A program made the translations under genes and the position numbers. A DNA stretch of 64,000 nt from Chitinophaga vietnamensis (GTDB lineage: Bacteria > Bacteroidota > Bacteroidia > Chitinophagales > Chitinophagaceae), in NCBI RefSeq assembly GCF_902167635.1, contig NZ_CABHMS010000001.1, positions 248,001 through 312,000 on the forward strand, written 5' to 3'. Every line of letters starts with the position of its first letter. Position 1 is the first letter of the stretch. A model generated the notes under the pieces. That model was not told the DNA's origin. It did not search any database and saw nothing but the letters and a program-made list of their open reading frames with translations. Shown piece after piece: positions 1-8,292 of this stretch.

Positions 1-1276
1 GATCAGCGCTGTTCACGCCGGGCAGGTAAGAGCATTCGGGTAAGGAAGCAGATAGCTTTCCGTGAACGAAGTCAGTCATGCGTTGTGCCGGCGCTACGAA
101 CTTGCCGCCGCCCGCATTGAAGGCAGCTTTCTCTACGGCCTGTTGGAAGTACATAGCTGCGAGCGGGCCCTGGTGGCCGTATGCGGCGAAGTCGGATTCA
201 TCTACGGTCACCACCATGCCGGAGTTGGCGAAGGGGTTGTTGCGTTTAGAAGGCGACCATCCATTCACAACGAGTTCACCGGGATCGGTGGCGGCAGGTG
301 CGATGATGCCGCCGGGGCACATGCAGAAGGAGAATACGCCGCGGCCTTCCACTTGTTCTACCAGGCTGTAGCTGGCGGGAGGCAGGTATTCGCCGCGGAT
401 GGCGCAATGGTATTGGGCGCTGTCGATCAGTTCCTGCGGATGTTCCACGCGTACGCCGAGGGCAAAGGGTTTGGCCTCGATGAGTATTTGTTGACGGTGC
501 AGCATCTGGAAGATGTCGCGGGCGGAGTGGCCGGTGGCGAGGATGAGTTGCTGTGCGTCGAAAGTGTGGCTGCTGGCGGTTTCTACGCCGGTGATGCGGC
601 CGTCTTTGATGCGCAGGCTGCTTACTTTTTCTTCGAAGTGCACTTCGCCGCCGGAGGCGATGATTTGTTCGCGCATGGCGGTGATGATGTGCGGCAGTTT
701 GTTGGTGCCGATATGCGGGTGTGCATCTATCATGATCTTTTCTTCTGCGCCGAAGTGCACGAAGATGCTGAGGATGCGGTTGATGTCGCCGCGTTTGTTG
801 GAGCGGGTGTACAGTTTGCCGTCGGAGTAAGTGCCTGCGCCGCCTTCGCCGAAGCAGTAGTTGGAGTCGGGGTGTACGACGCCTGTTTTATTGAGGGCGG
901 CGAGATCGCGGCGGCGTGCGCGCACATCTTTGCCGCGTTCGAGTATTAGGGGTCTGATGCCGGCCTCTATGAGGCGTAGTGCTGCGAAAAGCCCTGCTGG
1001 CCCGGCTCCGGCGATGATCACGCGGGGGGCGTCTTTCGGCAGTTCGGGATATACGGGATGTAGGTGTTCCCGTTGCTGGAAAGGTTCGTTCACGAACACC
1101 TGTATGGTGACCATGAAGTATACTTGCCTGGAACGTGCGTCGATAGAGCGTTTGAGGAGATTGTAGCCGGTGATGGCTTTGGCGGGCAGGCCGAGCGCGT
1201 TGGCGGCATGCCGGGTGATATGAGCAGCAGTGGCGGCTTCCGCCGGCAGCAGCTTGAGTGTGAGTTGTTGTATCAT
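1..1276 (-). CDS. FAD-dependent dehydrogenase, COG2509-like (partial)
   Basis: The reverse strand is open from an ATG at 1276 (MIQQLTLKLL) to the window edge, so the C-terminus is missing. A Rossmann FAD-binding motif GAGPAGLFAALRL lies near residue 90 after an N-terminal domain of about 80 residues. It is followed by ERGKDVRARRRD and a GEGGAGTYSDGKLYTR segment, both typical of the COG2509 uncharacterised FAD-dependent dehydrogenases, which are usually slightly over 500 residues. About 425 codons are visible. The redox substrate is unknown for the family. The gene follows the DUF3127 gene on the same strand, but a long inverted repeat separates them, so cotranscription is doubtful. The forward-strand open frames here are shadows. 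Confidence 0.85.
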   Translation of the reverse strand, partial: MIQQLTLKLLPAEAATAAHITRHAANALGLPAKAITGYNLLKRSIDARSRQVYFMVTIQVFVNEPFQQREHLHPVYPELPKDAPRVIIAGAGPAGLFAALRLIEAGIRPLILERGKDVRARRRDLAALNKTGVVHPDSNYCFGEGGAGTYSDGKLYTRSNKRGDINRILSIFVHFGAEEKIMIDAHPHIGTNKLPHIITAMREQIIASGGEVHFEEKVSSLRIKDGRITGVETASSHTFDAQQLILATGHSARDIFQMLHRQQILIEAKPFALGVRVEHPQELIDSAQYHCAIRGEYLPPASYSLVEQVEGRGVFSFCMCPGGIIAPAATDPGELVVNGWSPSKRNNPFANSGMVVTVDESDFAAYGHQGPLAAMYFQQAVEKAAFNAGGGKFVAPAQRMTDFVHGKLSASLPECSYLPGVNSAD

Positions 1277-1305
1277 GTTAGGTAGCTATCCTAAATTGAT
1301 GGATG

Positions 1306-1387
1306 ATTTAGGGATTTAGGGATTTAAGAATTTAGGGATTTATAAATTTATAAATCCCTAAATTCTTAAATCCCTAAATCCCTAAAT
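1306..1387. repeat. Perfect 41-bp-arm inverted repeat built from TTTAGGGAT units
   Basis: The two arms meet at 1346/1347 with no loop and pair through 41 positions (one G-T at the outer end). Each arm iterates the motif TTTAGGGAT. It sits between two same-strand genes. Similar AT-rich palindromes with the same word recur at 30243-30360 and 55471-55960, and a related one lies at 48867-48964. It could act as a terminator, but its repetitiveness suggests a dispersed intergenic repeat. Confidence 0.85.
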
Positions 1388-1406
1388 TCATAAATCTGTA
1401 AATTCA

Positions 1407-1793
1407 TCAGAAGGGCAGGTCATCGCTGCCATCGCCGCCAGCGGCGGGCATCTGCGGGGTGTTGTAGTTAGGCATTGGATCAGCGCCGGGAGCAGGAGCG
1501 GCCATTACGGATTCCATGCGCCATGCATCGAGGTTGGTGATGTAGTTCACTTTACCATCTTTCTCCCAACGCGTACCTTTGATATTGAAATAAACCTTAA
1601 CGTTTTCTCCCTCATTGAACCGGTCTACGATGCCTGTACGGTCTTGTACCGACTGGAATTTAATATAGTTGTTGATAACACGGCCATTGATGTCATCAGA
1701 TTTCTCGATAACGAACTCTCTTGTTTTAAAAGTTTCGCTACGTTGTACCGTGTTGTACTTCACAATCAGCTTTCCGGTAATTTCAAAACTCAT
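1407..1793 (-). CDS. DUF3127 family protein
   Basis: A 128-residue protein beginning MSFEITGKLIVKYNTVQ and ending with the acidic tail SDDLPF. The body (KTREFVIEK, VDRFNEGENVKVYFNIKG, NLDAWRM) matches the Bacteroidota DUF3127 family, which is thought to have an OB-like fold. The acidic C-terminal tip after a Pro/Gly/Ala-rich linker is strikingly like that of single-stranded DNA-binding proteins (DDxPF), which dock partner proteins. A nucleic-acid or replication-related role is therefore plausible but is inference. It is divergent from dnaA, with about 550 bp between them. Confidence 0.8.
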   Translation of the reverse strand: MSFEITGKLIVKYNTVQRSETFKTREFVIEKSDDINGRVINNYIKFQSVQDRTGIVDRFNEGENVKVYFNIKGTRWEKDGKVNYITNLDAWRMESVMAAPAPGADPMPNYNTPQMPAAGGDGSDDLPF

Positions 1794-2342
1794 AGAAAAT
1801 TAATTTAAATTCAGAAGCATCAAAGATAAGATATTCACCCAAGTGGAGGCAAATAATTTTTATTAATTACAAGCGCGCGGGTATATAAAGAAATACTTCG
1901 TTATTTACTAGCTCCAAACACATTTTTTTAAATGGAGATACTAACATAGTTTTGCACCCTCGCGAAAAAAATTGTGAATATCTCACGGTTTTCAGCTGGA
2001 TGATTTACGGAGGTCTGTACAGGTGCAATGTTATTTTATCTGTTATGTGTTCATATTGAGGATAAAGGGGCAACGCATGGAGGAAAGATACTGTTAATCA
2101 ATTGCATTCGCGGTAGTAAAAAACGAGGAGTGTCAATGCTGTAAAGCAATAGCAGCGGGCCGTCAGCAGGTGCTTGCACACTGTAATCAGGATAATATAA
2201 ACAAGGGTAGATAAATTTTTTTTTTCAACATTTTCTACAGATATTCGTCGTCCTGTCTGAACTTTTTTCGACATCCTGCGTTGAGGAATTGCGAATTCGA
2301 GAACATCCTTAATTAAGAAACAAACTAATTTTTTTTATCTCA
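1794..2342. other. Divergent intergenic region upstream of dnaA
   Basis: This 549-bp non-coding stretch separates the DUF3127 gene from dnaA. A TAGTTTTG at 1947-1954 fits the Bacteroidota -7 consensus TAnnTTTG in the dnaA direction, but it lies almost 400 bp from the start codon and has no clear -33 TTG partner. A poly-T tract lies at about 2217-2225. I found no cluster of DnaA boxes (TTATCCACA-like), so I do not call an origin here. Confidence 0.4.
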
Positions 2343-3776
2343 ATGAATAAAACTTGCGAACAAGTTTGGGAAAGGTGTCTTAATATAATTAGGGATATAG
2401 TGGAGTGGCAGCCGTTTAAGACATGGTTTGAACCAATTAAACCCATTAAACTTGAAAACAATGTTTTAACCATCCAGGTCCCCAGCCAATTCTTTTATGA
2501 ATACCTTGAGGAGCACTACGTGGGATTGTTAGGAAAAACTATCAAAAGAGAATTAGGTAAAGAAGCCCGGTTGGAATACCGCATTGTAGTAGAGAACGGC
2601 ACGCCGCATCAACATCCAAGAACAGTAAACATGCCTACGCAGTTTACAAAACCTCAGAAAGACAATGAAGTAGATTTCCCTTTAACGATTCAGAACCCGG
2701 TAAAGAACCCGTTTGTTATTCCGGGTATTAAAAGGGTACAAATAGATTCACAGCTCAATCCAAACTACACGTTCGACTCGTATATAGAGGGCGATTGTAA
2801 CCGTGTGGCCAGGCGCGCAGGTAAAACCGTTTCCGAAAAACCGGGCGGTACTTCCTTCAATCCCCTGGTAATATATGGCGGTGTAGGCCTTGGTAAAACT
2901 CACCTGGCACAAGCCATCGGCAACGATGTAAAACGTGTGCACCCCAACAAAGCGGTGCTGTATGTGAGCGCAGAGAAGTTTATCAATCAGTTCATCGATC
3001 ACTCGAAAAATAATATCATCAACGATTTCATACACTTCTATCAATTGATAGATGTATTGATTGTAGATGATATCCAGTTCTTCGCACGCGCAGAAAAAAC
3101 ACAGGATGCTTTCTTTGCCATCTTCAACCATTTGCATCAATCAGGCAAACAGCTGATCCTTACGTCAGACAAGGCGCCGAAAGATCTCGATGGCGTGCAG
3201 GAACGCCTGCTGAGCCGCTTCCGCTGGGGCCTCAGCGCAGATATCCAGATCCCTGATTTTGAAACAAGGATGGAGATACTGGAAATGAAAATGCGCAACG
3301 ATGGCCTGGAAATGCCGAAAGAAGTAGTGAAGTATGTGGCCTATAATATCCAGACCAACGTACGCGAACTGGAAGGCGCGCTCATCTCCCTGCTGGCACA
3401 GTCTTCTCTCAACCGCAAAGAGATCGATCTCGAACTGGCGAAGCGTGTACTCAAATCTTTCGTGAAAACATCTTCCAAAGAAATCACGATCGAGAGCATA
3501 CAGAAAATGGTCTGCGAATACTTTGATGTCCCCTACGACAAACTGCTGCAAAAGACCCGCAAACGTGAGATCGTACAGGCCCGTCAGATCACCATGTACC
3601 TGGCTAAATCATTTACTAAAAATTCACTGAAAACCATCGGCGAACATTTCGGCGGACGTGACCACACCACCGTGATACATTCCTGCCAAACTGTGAAAGA
3701 CCTGATGGATACTGATAATAATTTCCGCGACAGCGTAATAGAATTACAACAGAAAGTACAGCTGGCCGCTATGTAA
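2343..3776 (+). CDS. dnaA: Chromosomal replication initiator DnaA
   Basis: A 477-residue DnaA, normal length. The N-terminal domain I (CEQVWERCLNIIRDIV) is followed by a variable linker. The AAA+ domain has Walker A GGVGLGKTHLAQAIG and Walker B LIVDDIQFF. The C-terminal domain IV carries the DnaA-box recognition signature GGRDHTTVIHSC. It binds DnaA boxes and opens the origin in an ATP-dependent way. The ATG at 2343 directly opens domain I, and an AT-rich leader precedes it. A strong hairpin at 3798-3833 ends the transcript. The segment just before Walker A (RVARRAGKTVSEKPGG) is a little unusual, but no motif is lost. Confidence 0.97.
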   Translation: MNKTCEQVWERCLNIIRDIVEWQPFKTWFEPIKPIKLENNVLTIQVPSQFFYEYLEEHYVGLLGKTIKRELGKEARLEYRIVVENGTPHQHPRTVNMPTQFTKPQKDNEVDFPLTIQNPVKNPFVIPGIKRVQIDSQLNPNYTFDSYIEGDCNRVARRAGKTVSEKPGGTSFNPLVIYGGVGLGKTHLAQAIGNDVKRVHPNKAVLYVSAEKFINQFIDHSKNNIINDFIHFYQLIDVLIVDDIQFFARAEKTQDAFFAIFNHLHQSGKQLILTSDKAPKDLDGVQERLLSRFRWGLSADIQIPDFETRMEILEMKMRNDGLEMPKEVVKYVAYNIQTNVRELEGALISLLAQSSLNRKEIDLELAKRVLKSFVKTSSKEITIESIQKMVCEYFDVPYDKLLQKTRKREIVQARQITMYLAKSFTKNSLKTIGEHFGGRDHTTVIHSCQTVKDLMDTDNNFRDSVIELQQKVQLAAM

Positions 3777-3797
3777 CACCCCTTCAAAACCTATTTT

Positions 3798-3833
3798 CAA
3801 CAATGCCCTGGCGATTCCGCCAGGGCATTGTTG
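3798..3833 (+). terminator. Terminator hairpin after dnaA
   Basis: A perfect 16-bp stem (CAACAATGCCCTGGCG and its complement) with a 4-nt ATTC loop begins 21 bp after the dnaA stop codon. The U tail is weak. Confidence 0.75.
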
Positions 3834-3877
3834 ATTTAAGAAAGATTATATATCTTAGTCTATAGAATTTGTAGACT

Positions 3878-4810
3878 ATGAAACTTGCGCCGATTCCTGT
3901 TGCAGCCACCATGAGCAGTGCCACATTTGAACAGGACTATTTGAAGACCAAGCAGCCCGTTATCATCCGTGATTTTATTTCCGGACCCGCACTCACCAAA
4001 TGGAGTTACGCTTATTTCGCTGAAAAAGCCGGTAATACAGCCGTAGCGGTGCACGGCAGTGAGGATGCCCACCTCGACAAGGTAACGAGCCCGCCTGAAC
4101 GAAAAATGACCTTTGCGGCCTATCTGGATATGATCAATGCAGGACCTACGGAACTCCGCCTCTTCCTCTTCAACCTCCTGCTGGAAAAACCTGAATTGAA
4201 AAAAGACCTGCAGGTAAAGAAACTGACCAAAGGCCTGTTATCCTGGCTGCCCTTTATGTTCTTTGGTGGCGCGGGTTCCAGCGTACGGTATCATTATGAT
4301 ATCGACATGTCGCATGTGTTCCTGTCGCAATTACATGGTACGAAGAAAGTGTACCTTTTTGCCAACGCGGCATCGCCCTACCTGTACCGGCTGCCGTTCA
4401 GTTTTCATGGCCTGGTGGACCTGCGGCATCCTGATTACGTGCAATACCCTGCGCTGGCCGCCTTGCGCGGCTGGGAGTGTACCCTTGAAAAAGGTGATAC
4501 ATTGTTTATTCCTGCGGGCTACTGGCATTACATACAATACGTAACCGACGGATATTCCATCAGCTACCGCGCGATCCCGCCCTCATTATCGGATAAACTC
4601 AGAGGCTTCCGTAACATCGTGCTGGTGCGACGTTTCGACAATGCCATGCGGCATCTTTTCGGACGGCGGTGGTTCGACTGGAAGCGTCGCGCCGCCTTCC
4701 GCAATGCCGCCCTGGCCTTGCAACGGGAAGGCCGCCATCCGCAACCCGTGGCCGACAATGCCGATCTGCGGCCCTCTTCCGGCGATCGTATCCAACTCTT
4801 TGAGTCCTGA
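3878..4810 (+). CDS. Cupin-like (JmjC-type) Fe(II)/2-oxoglutarate oxygenase family protein
   Basis: A 310-residue cytosolic protein of the cupin_8/JmjC fold. KTKQPVIIRDFISG near the N-terminus is the usual opening of this fold. The metal site is visible as HYDIDMSHVFLSQLHGTKKVYLF (HxD with the following strand) and, later, IPAGYWHYI, whose His would be the third ligand; the strand GDTLFIPAGYWHY is characteristic. Relatives hydroxylate amino-acid side chains or tRNA bases, but the substrate here cannot be read from sequence. The C-terminal 70 residues are rich in Arg and basic helices. It stands alone between dnaA and a tRNA gene. Confidence 0.8.
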   Translation: MKLAPIPVAATMSSATFEQDYLKTKQPVIIRDFISGPALTKWSYAYFAEKAGNTAVAVHGSEDAHLDKVTSPPERKMTFAAYLDMINAGPTELRLFLFNLLLEKPELKKDLQVKKLTKGLLSWLPFMFFGGAGSSVRYHYDIDMSHVFLSQLHGTKKVYLFANAASPYLYRLPFSFHGLVDLRHPDYVQYPALAALRGWECTLEKGDTLFIPAGYWHYIQYVTDGYSISYRAIPPSLSDKLRGFRNIVLVRRFDNAMRHLFGRRWFDWKRRAAFRNAALALQREGRHPQPVADNADLRPSSGDRIQLFES

Positions 4811-4851
4811 TCTGCAGCCTCGAAAAAAAGATGAGAAAAAAAGTGATTACT

Positions 4852-4882
4852 TTTGGTGAATTTAAAATTTTTCCTATTTTTG
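4852..4882 (+). promoter_or_regulatory. Bacteroidota-type promoter of tRNA-Ser
   Basis: TTTG at 4852-4855 and TATTTTTG at 4875-4882 match the -33/-7 consensus (TTTG, TAnnTTTG) with a 19-nt gap. The tRNA begins 18 bp downstream. Confidence 0.75.
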
Positions 4883-4900
4883 CAACCCCTTCAGGGGACT

Positions 4901-4989
4901 GGTGAGATGCCTGAGTGGCCGAAAGGAACGGTTTGCTAAACCGTCGTACGGGTTAAACTGTACCGAGGGTTCGAATCCCTCTCTCACCG
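4901..4989 (+). tRNA. tRNA-Ser (GCT)
   Basis: An 89-nt class II tRNA. Acceptor arms GGTGAGA and TCTCACC pair fully. The anticodon loop is TTGCTAA with anticodon GCT. There is a long variable arm (TCGTACGGGTTAAACTGTACCGA) as expected for serine, and the T arm contains GGTTCGAATCC. CCA is not encoded. Confidence 0.95.
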
Positions 4990-4993
4990 CAGC

Positions 4994-5025
4994 AAAAAGG
5001 AATCAACAAACGTTGATTCCTTTTT
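4994..5025 (+). terminator. Terminator after tRNA-Ser
   Basis: A 14-bp stem (AAAAAGGAATCAAC and its complement) with loop AAAC, followed by a T run, starts 5 bp after the tRNA. This is a classic intrinsic terminator. Confidence 0.9.
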
Positions 5026-5268
5026 TGTTTTTAATCACCCGGATATAACGGTAACGCATATACGCTATTGACGGCATTGTACAGCCTGTCAAATAATTTT
5101 TTACAGCCGGGCAACCCTTTTTGTTAAGCGCCCGTAGCCAGTGTTAACAGGGGCGGATCCCCAGATCGATCGTGCAGGAATTTGCTATCCATATTTTTTT
5201 TGAAGAGAAACCGGCTATCCCCCGTTAGCCGCCACTGTTGCACCTGTCATCATTAAAATCTCATCAAC

Positions 5269-6348
5269 ATGAGTACCTCCACAAAGCAGGGCCGGAGATC
5301 GTTTGTCTGGCCGATGGCCACCCTCCTGGCGGCCGCTATCTTTGTATTGTCCAGCTGTAAAAAGAATGAGCCGCCACCGCTTCACGACTACACACAGGTG
5401 AACCTTGTGGCCGACGTAGCCGGCTTCGGAGCAGCCAGGCTGGACACCAACCTGGTGAACCCCTGGGGCATCGCTGCCAATCCATCCGGCCCTATCTGGA
5501 TCGCCGACAACCACACTGGTTTGAGTACGGTTTACGACAAATCCGGCGCTACATTGCGGCCACCGGTAAGCATCCCTGCGCCCGGGGATACCAGTGCCGG
5601 CGCGCCTGCAGGCATTGTTTTTAACAGCACCCCCGATTTCATGACCGGCAAAATGCCACAACCTGCGAAATTCATTTTCGCTACAGAAGATGGTACGATC
5701 GTCGCCTGGAATGGCGGCGATGTCGCCACCATCATGGCCGATCAATCCACCGCTGGCGCGGTATACAAAGGGCTGGCACTCGCCAGTGATGGCGGCGCCA
5801 ACTTCCTCTATGCAACCAATTTTCACAATGGCACGATCGATGTTTTCGACAAAAACTTCCATCTCGTAAGCGGCAAACCCTTCATGGACCCGGATTTGCC
5901 GGCAGGCTTCGGGCCATTCAATATCCGGAACATCGGTGATAAACTGTTTGTAACCTATGCCAAACAGAAGCCCGATAAACATGACGACCAGGCTGGTCCG
6001 GGCAATGGGTACATTGACATATTCAGCACCAATGGCATGCTGGTAAAGCGTTTCGTGTCGCAAGGCGCGTTGAACTCACCCTGGGGCATTGTAAAAGCTG
6101 CGCCAGGTTTCTGTGATGATGATGGCGTTATCATCGTTGGCAACTTCGGCGACGGGCATATCAACCTGTATGGTGAAGATGGCAAATTCATCGGCGCATT
6201 ACAAAGCGGCAAACAACCGATCGTGATTGAAGGCCTGTGGGGGCTGGATAACAACATCCCCATGACGGGCCGTAACCAGTTATTTTTTACGGCCGGACCG
6301 GGAGAAGAATCACACGGAATTTTTGGCTATATCCGGCGTGGCAACTAG
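5269..6348 (+). CDS. TIGR03118 family lipoprotein (beta-propeller-like)
   Basis: A 359-residue protein with a lipoprotein signal: basic MSTSTKQGRR, a hydrophobic stretch, then lipobox VLSSC-KK with the modified Cys near residue 31. It should be anchored in the envelope. The mature part reads LVNPWGIAANPSGPIWIADNHTGLS and later GALNSPWGIVKAAPGF, the repeated NPWGIA/SPWGIV blade motif of TIGR03118 proteins, which resemble NHL-type propellers. The function of the family is unknown. It is a single gene preceded by about 240 bp without a clear promoter motif. Confidence 0.85.
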   Translation: MSTSTKQGRRSFVWPMATLLAAAIFVLSSCKKNEPPPLHDYTQVNLVADVAGFGAARLDTNLVNPWGIAANPSGPIWIADNHTGLSTVYDKSGATLRPPVSIPAPGDTSAGAPAGIVFNSTPDFMTGKMPQPAKFIFATEDGTIVAWNGGDVATIMADQSTAGAVYKGLALASDGGANFLYATNFHNGTIDVFDKNFHLVSGKPFMDPDLPAGFGPFNIRNIGDKLFVTYAKQKPDKHDDQAGPGNGYIDIFSTNGMLVKRFVSQGALNSPWGIVKAAPGFCDDDGVIIVGNFGDGHINLYGEDGKFIGALQSGKQPIVIEGLWGLDNNIPMTGRNQLFFTAGPGEESHGIFGYIRRGN

Positions 6349-6470
6349 CGTTATCCCTGTTTTCTACACAGCAATGTGCATTTGTGCACATTGCTGTCGT
6401 TTGTTGAAACCCTTTGCTGCAGCTTGTTTGCAGCGAATGAAAATTTTTGTTTCAAAAAATATTTTAAAAA

Positions 6471-6503
6471 TTTGTTTTTATATGAAACTTATTCCTACAT
6501 TTG
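6471..6503 (+). promoter_or_regulatory. Bacteroidota-type promoter of tRNA-Pro
   Basis: TACATTTG at 6496-6503 is a perfect -7 TAnnTTTG. A TTTG at 6471-6474 lies 21 nt before it and may serve as the -33 element. The tRNA starts about 73 bp further on. Confidence 0.65.
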
Positions 6504-6576
6504 CACTCCGCAATTGAAGCAAGGAAATGCCATAAGGGCTTTCTGATTGAGCTGAAAGTGCGGACTGTCAGGGATT

Positions 6577-6651
6577 CGGGGCGTAGCGTAGCCCGGTTAT
6601 CGCGCCTGCTTTGGGAGCAGGAGGTCGCAAGTTCGAATCTTGCCGCCCCGA
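6577..6651 (+). tRNA. tRNA-Pro (TGG)
   Basis: A 75-nt tRNA. Acceptor CGGGGCG pairs with CGCCCCG, the anticodon stem is CCTGC/GCAGG with loop TTTGGGA (anticodon TGG), and the T arm is GCAAG-TTCGAAT-CTTGC. CCA is not encoded. Confidence 0.95.
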
Positions 6652-6654
6652 CAG

Positions 6655-6690
6655 AAAGGACAAAATGGAAGCAATTCTGTTTTGTCCTTT
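6655..6690 (+). terminator. Terminator after tRNA-Pro
   Basis: Arms AAAGGACAAAA (6655-6665) and TTTTGTCCTTT (6680-6690) with a 14-nt loop and a T-rich tail. Confidence 0.8.
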
Positions 6691-6715
6691 TTTATTTCTC
6701 CAAAGTCTTATACTA

Positions 6716-7231
6716 TCAGCAATTGAACGCAAACCAGCAGATATGATTTCTTAGTTTCTGATCGTCTATCACAAGTTCGCGAATATCATCCGGCAGTTGC
6801 TTACGTTGCCATTGGCACTCTTTCCGGCCCCTATCTTCTCTTTCATTTTCTTTGACAGATTCCTTGACCGCTTTAATTGCATAGGCGGCAGCTCCCAGTT
6901 CATGAGCTGCAACGTGCGCCGTCACCGCCGCTTGCCCCGCAGCATAAGCCGCATTTCGGGCGGCGCCCTTTAAATTTCTTGCTGCGGCCATAGCGTGGCC
7001 GCCTGCTGCACGGCATTGCATCATTTTAATTTCACCGCGCGCCCATGCGCGAATGTGCGCAATAGCCAGGCGTGGACGAGGATCAGCAGGTTGTACCGCT
7101 TCGAAAAAATGCAATACATGTTCTGCGCAATCAGCCGCCCAGAGCGCAAGTAAGCGATGATTTGAATCTGTTAAAGTACCACCTCGTCTTATCGTTATAA
7201 ATCGGGGGTCTCTGTCTTTGGGCAATATCAT
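6716..7231 (-). CDS. Imm5-like putative immunity protein
   Basis: A 171-residue protein beginning MILPKDRDPRFITIRRGGTL. The pattern LLALWAADCAEHVLHFFE, then DPRPRLAIAHIRAWARGE and an Ala-rich helical stretch with a conserved His (AAGQAAVTAHVAAHELGAA), matches the family annotated as putative immunity protein (Imm5). Such proteins neutralise a cognate polymorphic toxin. No toxin or secretion gene is nearby, so it is an orphan here; in this family orphan copies are common and the immunity role is by association only. The C-terminal 40 residues are highly charged. Confidence 0.7.
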   Translation of the reverse strand: MILPKDRDPRFITIRRGGTLTDSNHRLLALWAADCAEHVLHFFEAVQPADPRPRLAIAHIRAWARGEIKMMQCRAAGGHAMAAARNLKGAARNAAYAAGQAAVTAHVAAHELGAAAYAIKAVKESVKENEREDRGRKECQWQRKQLPDDIRELVIDDQKLRNHICWFAFNC

Positions 7232-7316
7232 CGTATAATAGTTTCGTTGGGACTATGAAGGTAAGCAACAATGTTCCAACAAGATTGCTGAGGCTCCCTG
7301 GCTACCATCCCGACAC

Positions 7317-7348
7317 AAAAAAGCCTTGCAATAGTGCAAGGCTTTTTT
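7317..7348. terminator. Bidirectional terminator
   Basis: A 14-bp stem (AAAAAAGCCTTGCA and its complement), loop ATAG, A and T runs on both sides. It lies 17 bp after the stop codon of the reverse-strand gene ending at 7365. Confidence 0.85.
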
Positions 7349-7364
7349 GTTGCTAAGAGAATTG

Positions 7365-8150
7365 CTAAGAACGCTGTTCCAGCAACCTTGAATAAATCTC
7401 TGCAAAAACTGCGAAGCTCCAAAGTGTTGTTTCGCTGAAACTAAATACTTCCTTTCCGTTTTTATCTTTGATCAAATAGCCTTTTACCGTCGCTCTCTGA
7501 ATAGGTTGCAGGTCTGTTAAAGGATAGTTCGTATCATTAACAGTGAGGAATTTATTATTCAGACTTACCTGTTGGGTTTTGCTATTCAGGAAGGTATTGG
7601 CAGACAAGGCCGTGAAAGAGTTTTTTAAAGCGGTAGCGGTAGTGATATAATTGAATTTGATCGTTTTTCCCTGCTCAATTTCCGGCCACAGGTACTCGCT
7701 TCTTTTGATGCTGTTCAGCTCAATCAAAGCGCCGATGTTTCCGCTGTGATGAACGCTGATCAGCTCCCATTGGTCGCTTCCTTCGCTTTTAAAGGCGAGA
7801 TTGTTAGGGCCTGGCGATTTTCCGGTGGTGAACAGGAAGAGGTCTGTCAGGTCTTTTGCAGGCATAAAATATTCCTGCGATTTGTATTTGCGATCTATGC
7901 CATTTTCATATAAGAAATATTGCGGCTTATCCATTTTCTTTTTTGCGCTTACATAAAAAATGATCGCCAGGACCGCGCAGAAAACAAAAATGAACTTTGA
8001 GGCGAAGCCCATTCCCGGCTCATTAGGCAGCAGGAAAGCCAGTGCTAATCCACCCAGGGCCATCAATACAAATAGCCCTATAAAAAAGCCATATACTACC
8101 CACATTGATGAACTTTGTTTGTACTCTTGAAGAAGTTTTCCTTTTTCCAT
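7365..8150 (-). CDS. Hypothetical membrane protein
   Basis: A 261-residue protein I cannot assign. After a short charged N-terminus it has two transmembrane helices (about residues 17-41 and 52-67). A soluble domain of about 190 residues follows, with a strand-rich segment (YFLYENGIDRKYKSQEYFMPAKDLTDLFLF) suggestive of a PH-like or bPH-like membrane-associated fold. The soluble part would be cytoplasmic. It is monocistronic, ended by the hairpin at 7317-7348. Its GC content is lower than that of the neighbouring GH26 gene, but no mobile element is visible. Confidence 0.6.
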   Translation of the reverse strand: MEKGKLLQEYKQSSSMWVVYGFFIGLFVLMALGGLALAFLLPNEPGMGFASKFIFVFCAVLAIIFYVSAKKKMDKPQYFLYENGIDRKYKSQEYFMPAKDLTDLFLFTTGKSPGPNNLAFKSEGSDQWELISVHHSGNIGALIELNSIKRSEYLWPEIEQGKTIKFNYITTATALKNSFTALSANTFLNSKTQQVSLNNKFLTVNDTNYPLTDLQPIQRATVKGYLIKDKNGKEVFSFSETTLWSFAVFAEIYSRLLEQRS

Positions 8151-8292
8151 ATAGTTAAATAAAAATTACGGGACTTAAAATCACATGCAATGAAGAAGGG
8201 GGACAACCTTCTGTTGGGTTAATTAATTTGGGTTAAGGCACAAATATAGGGATTTGTAGTAAAACTTCACCAATTGCGTATATACGTACCTG

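Noticed and set aside
62-1285. Forward-strand frames at the window start
   Set aside because: They oppose the FAD-dehydrogenase gene whose GAGPAGLFAALRL motif is on the reverse strand.
1794-2342. Replication origin next to dnaA
   Set aside because: No cluster of DnaA boxes found by eye; in this phylum oriC is often away from dnaA. A GC-skew plot of the genome would decide.
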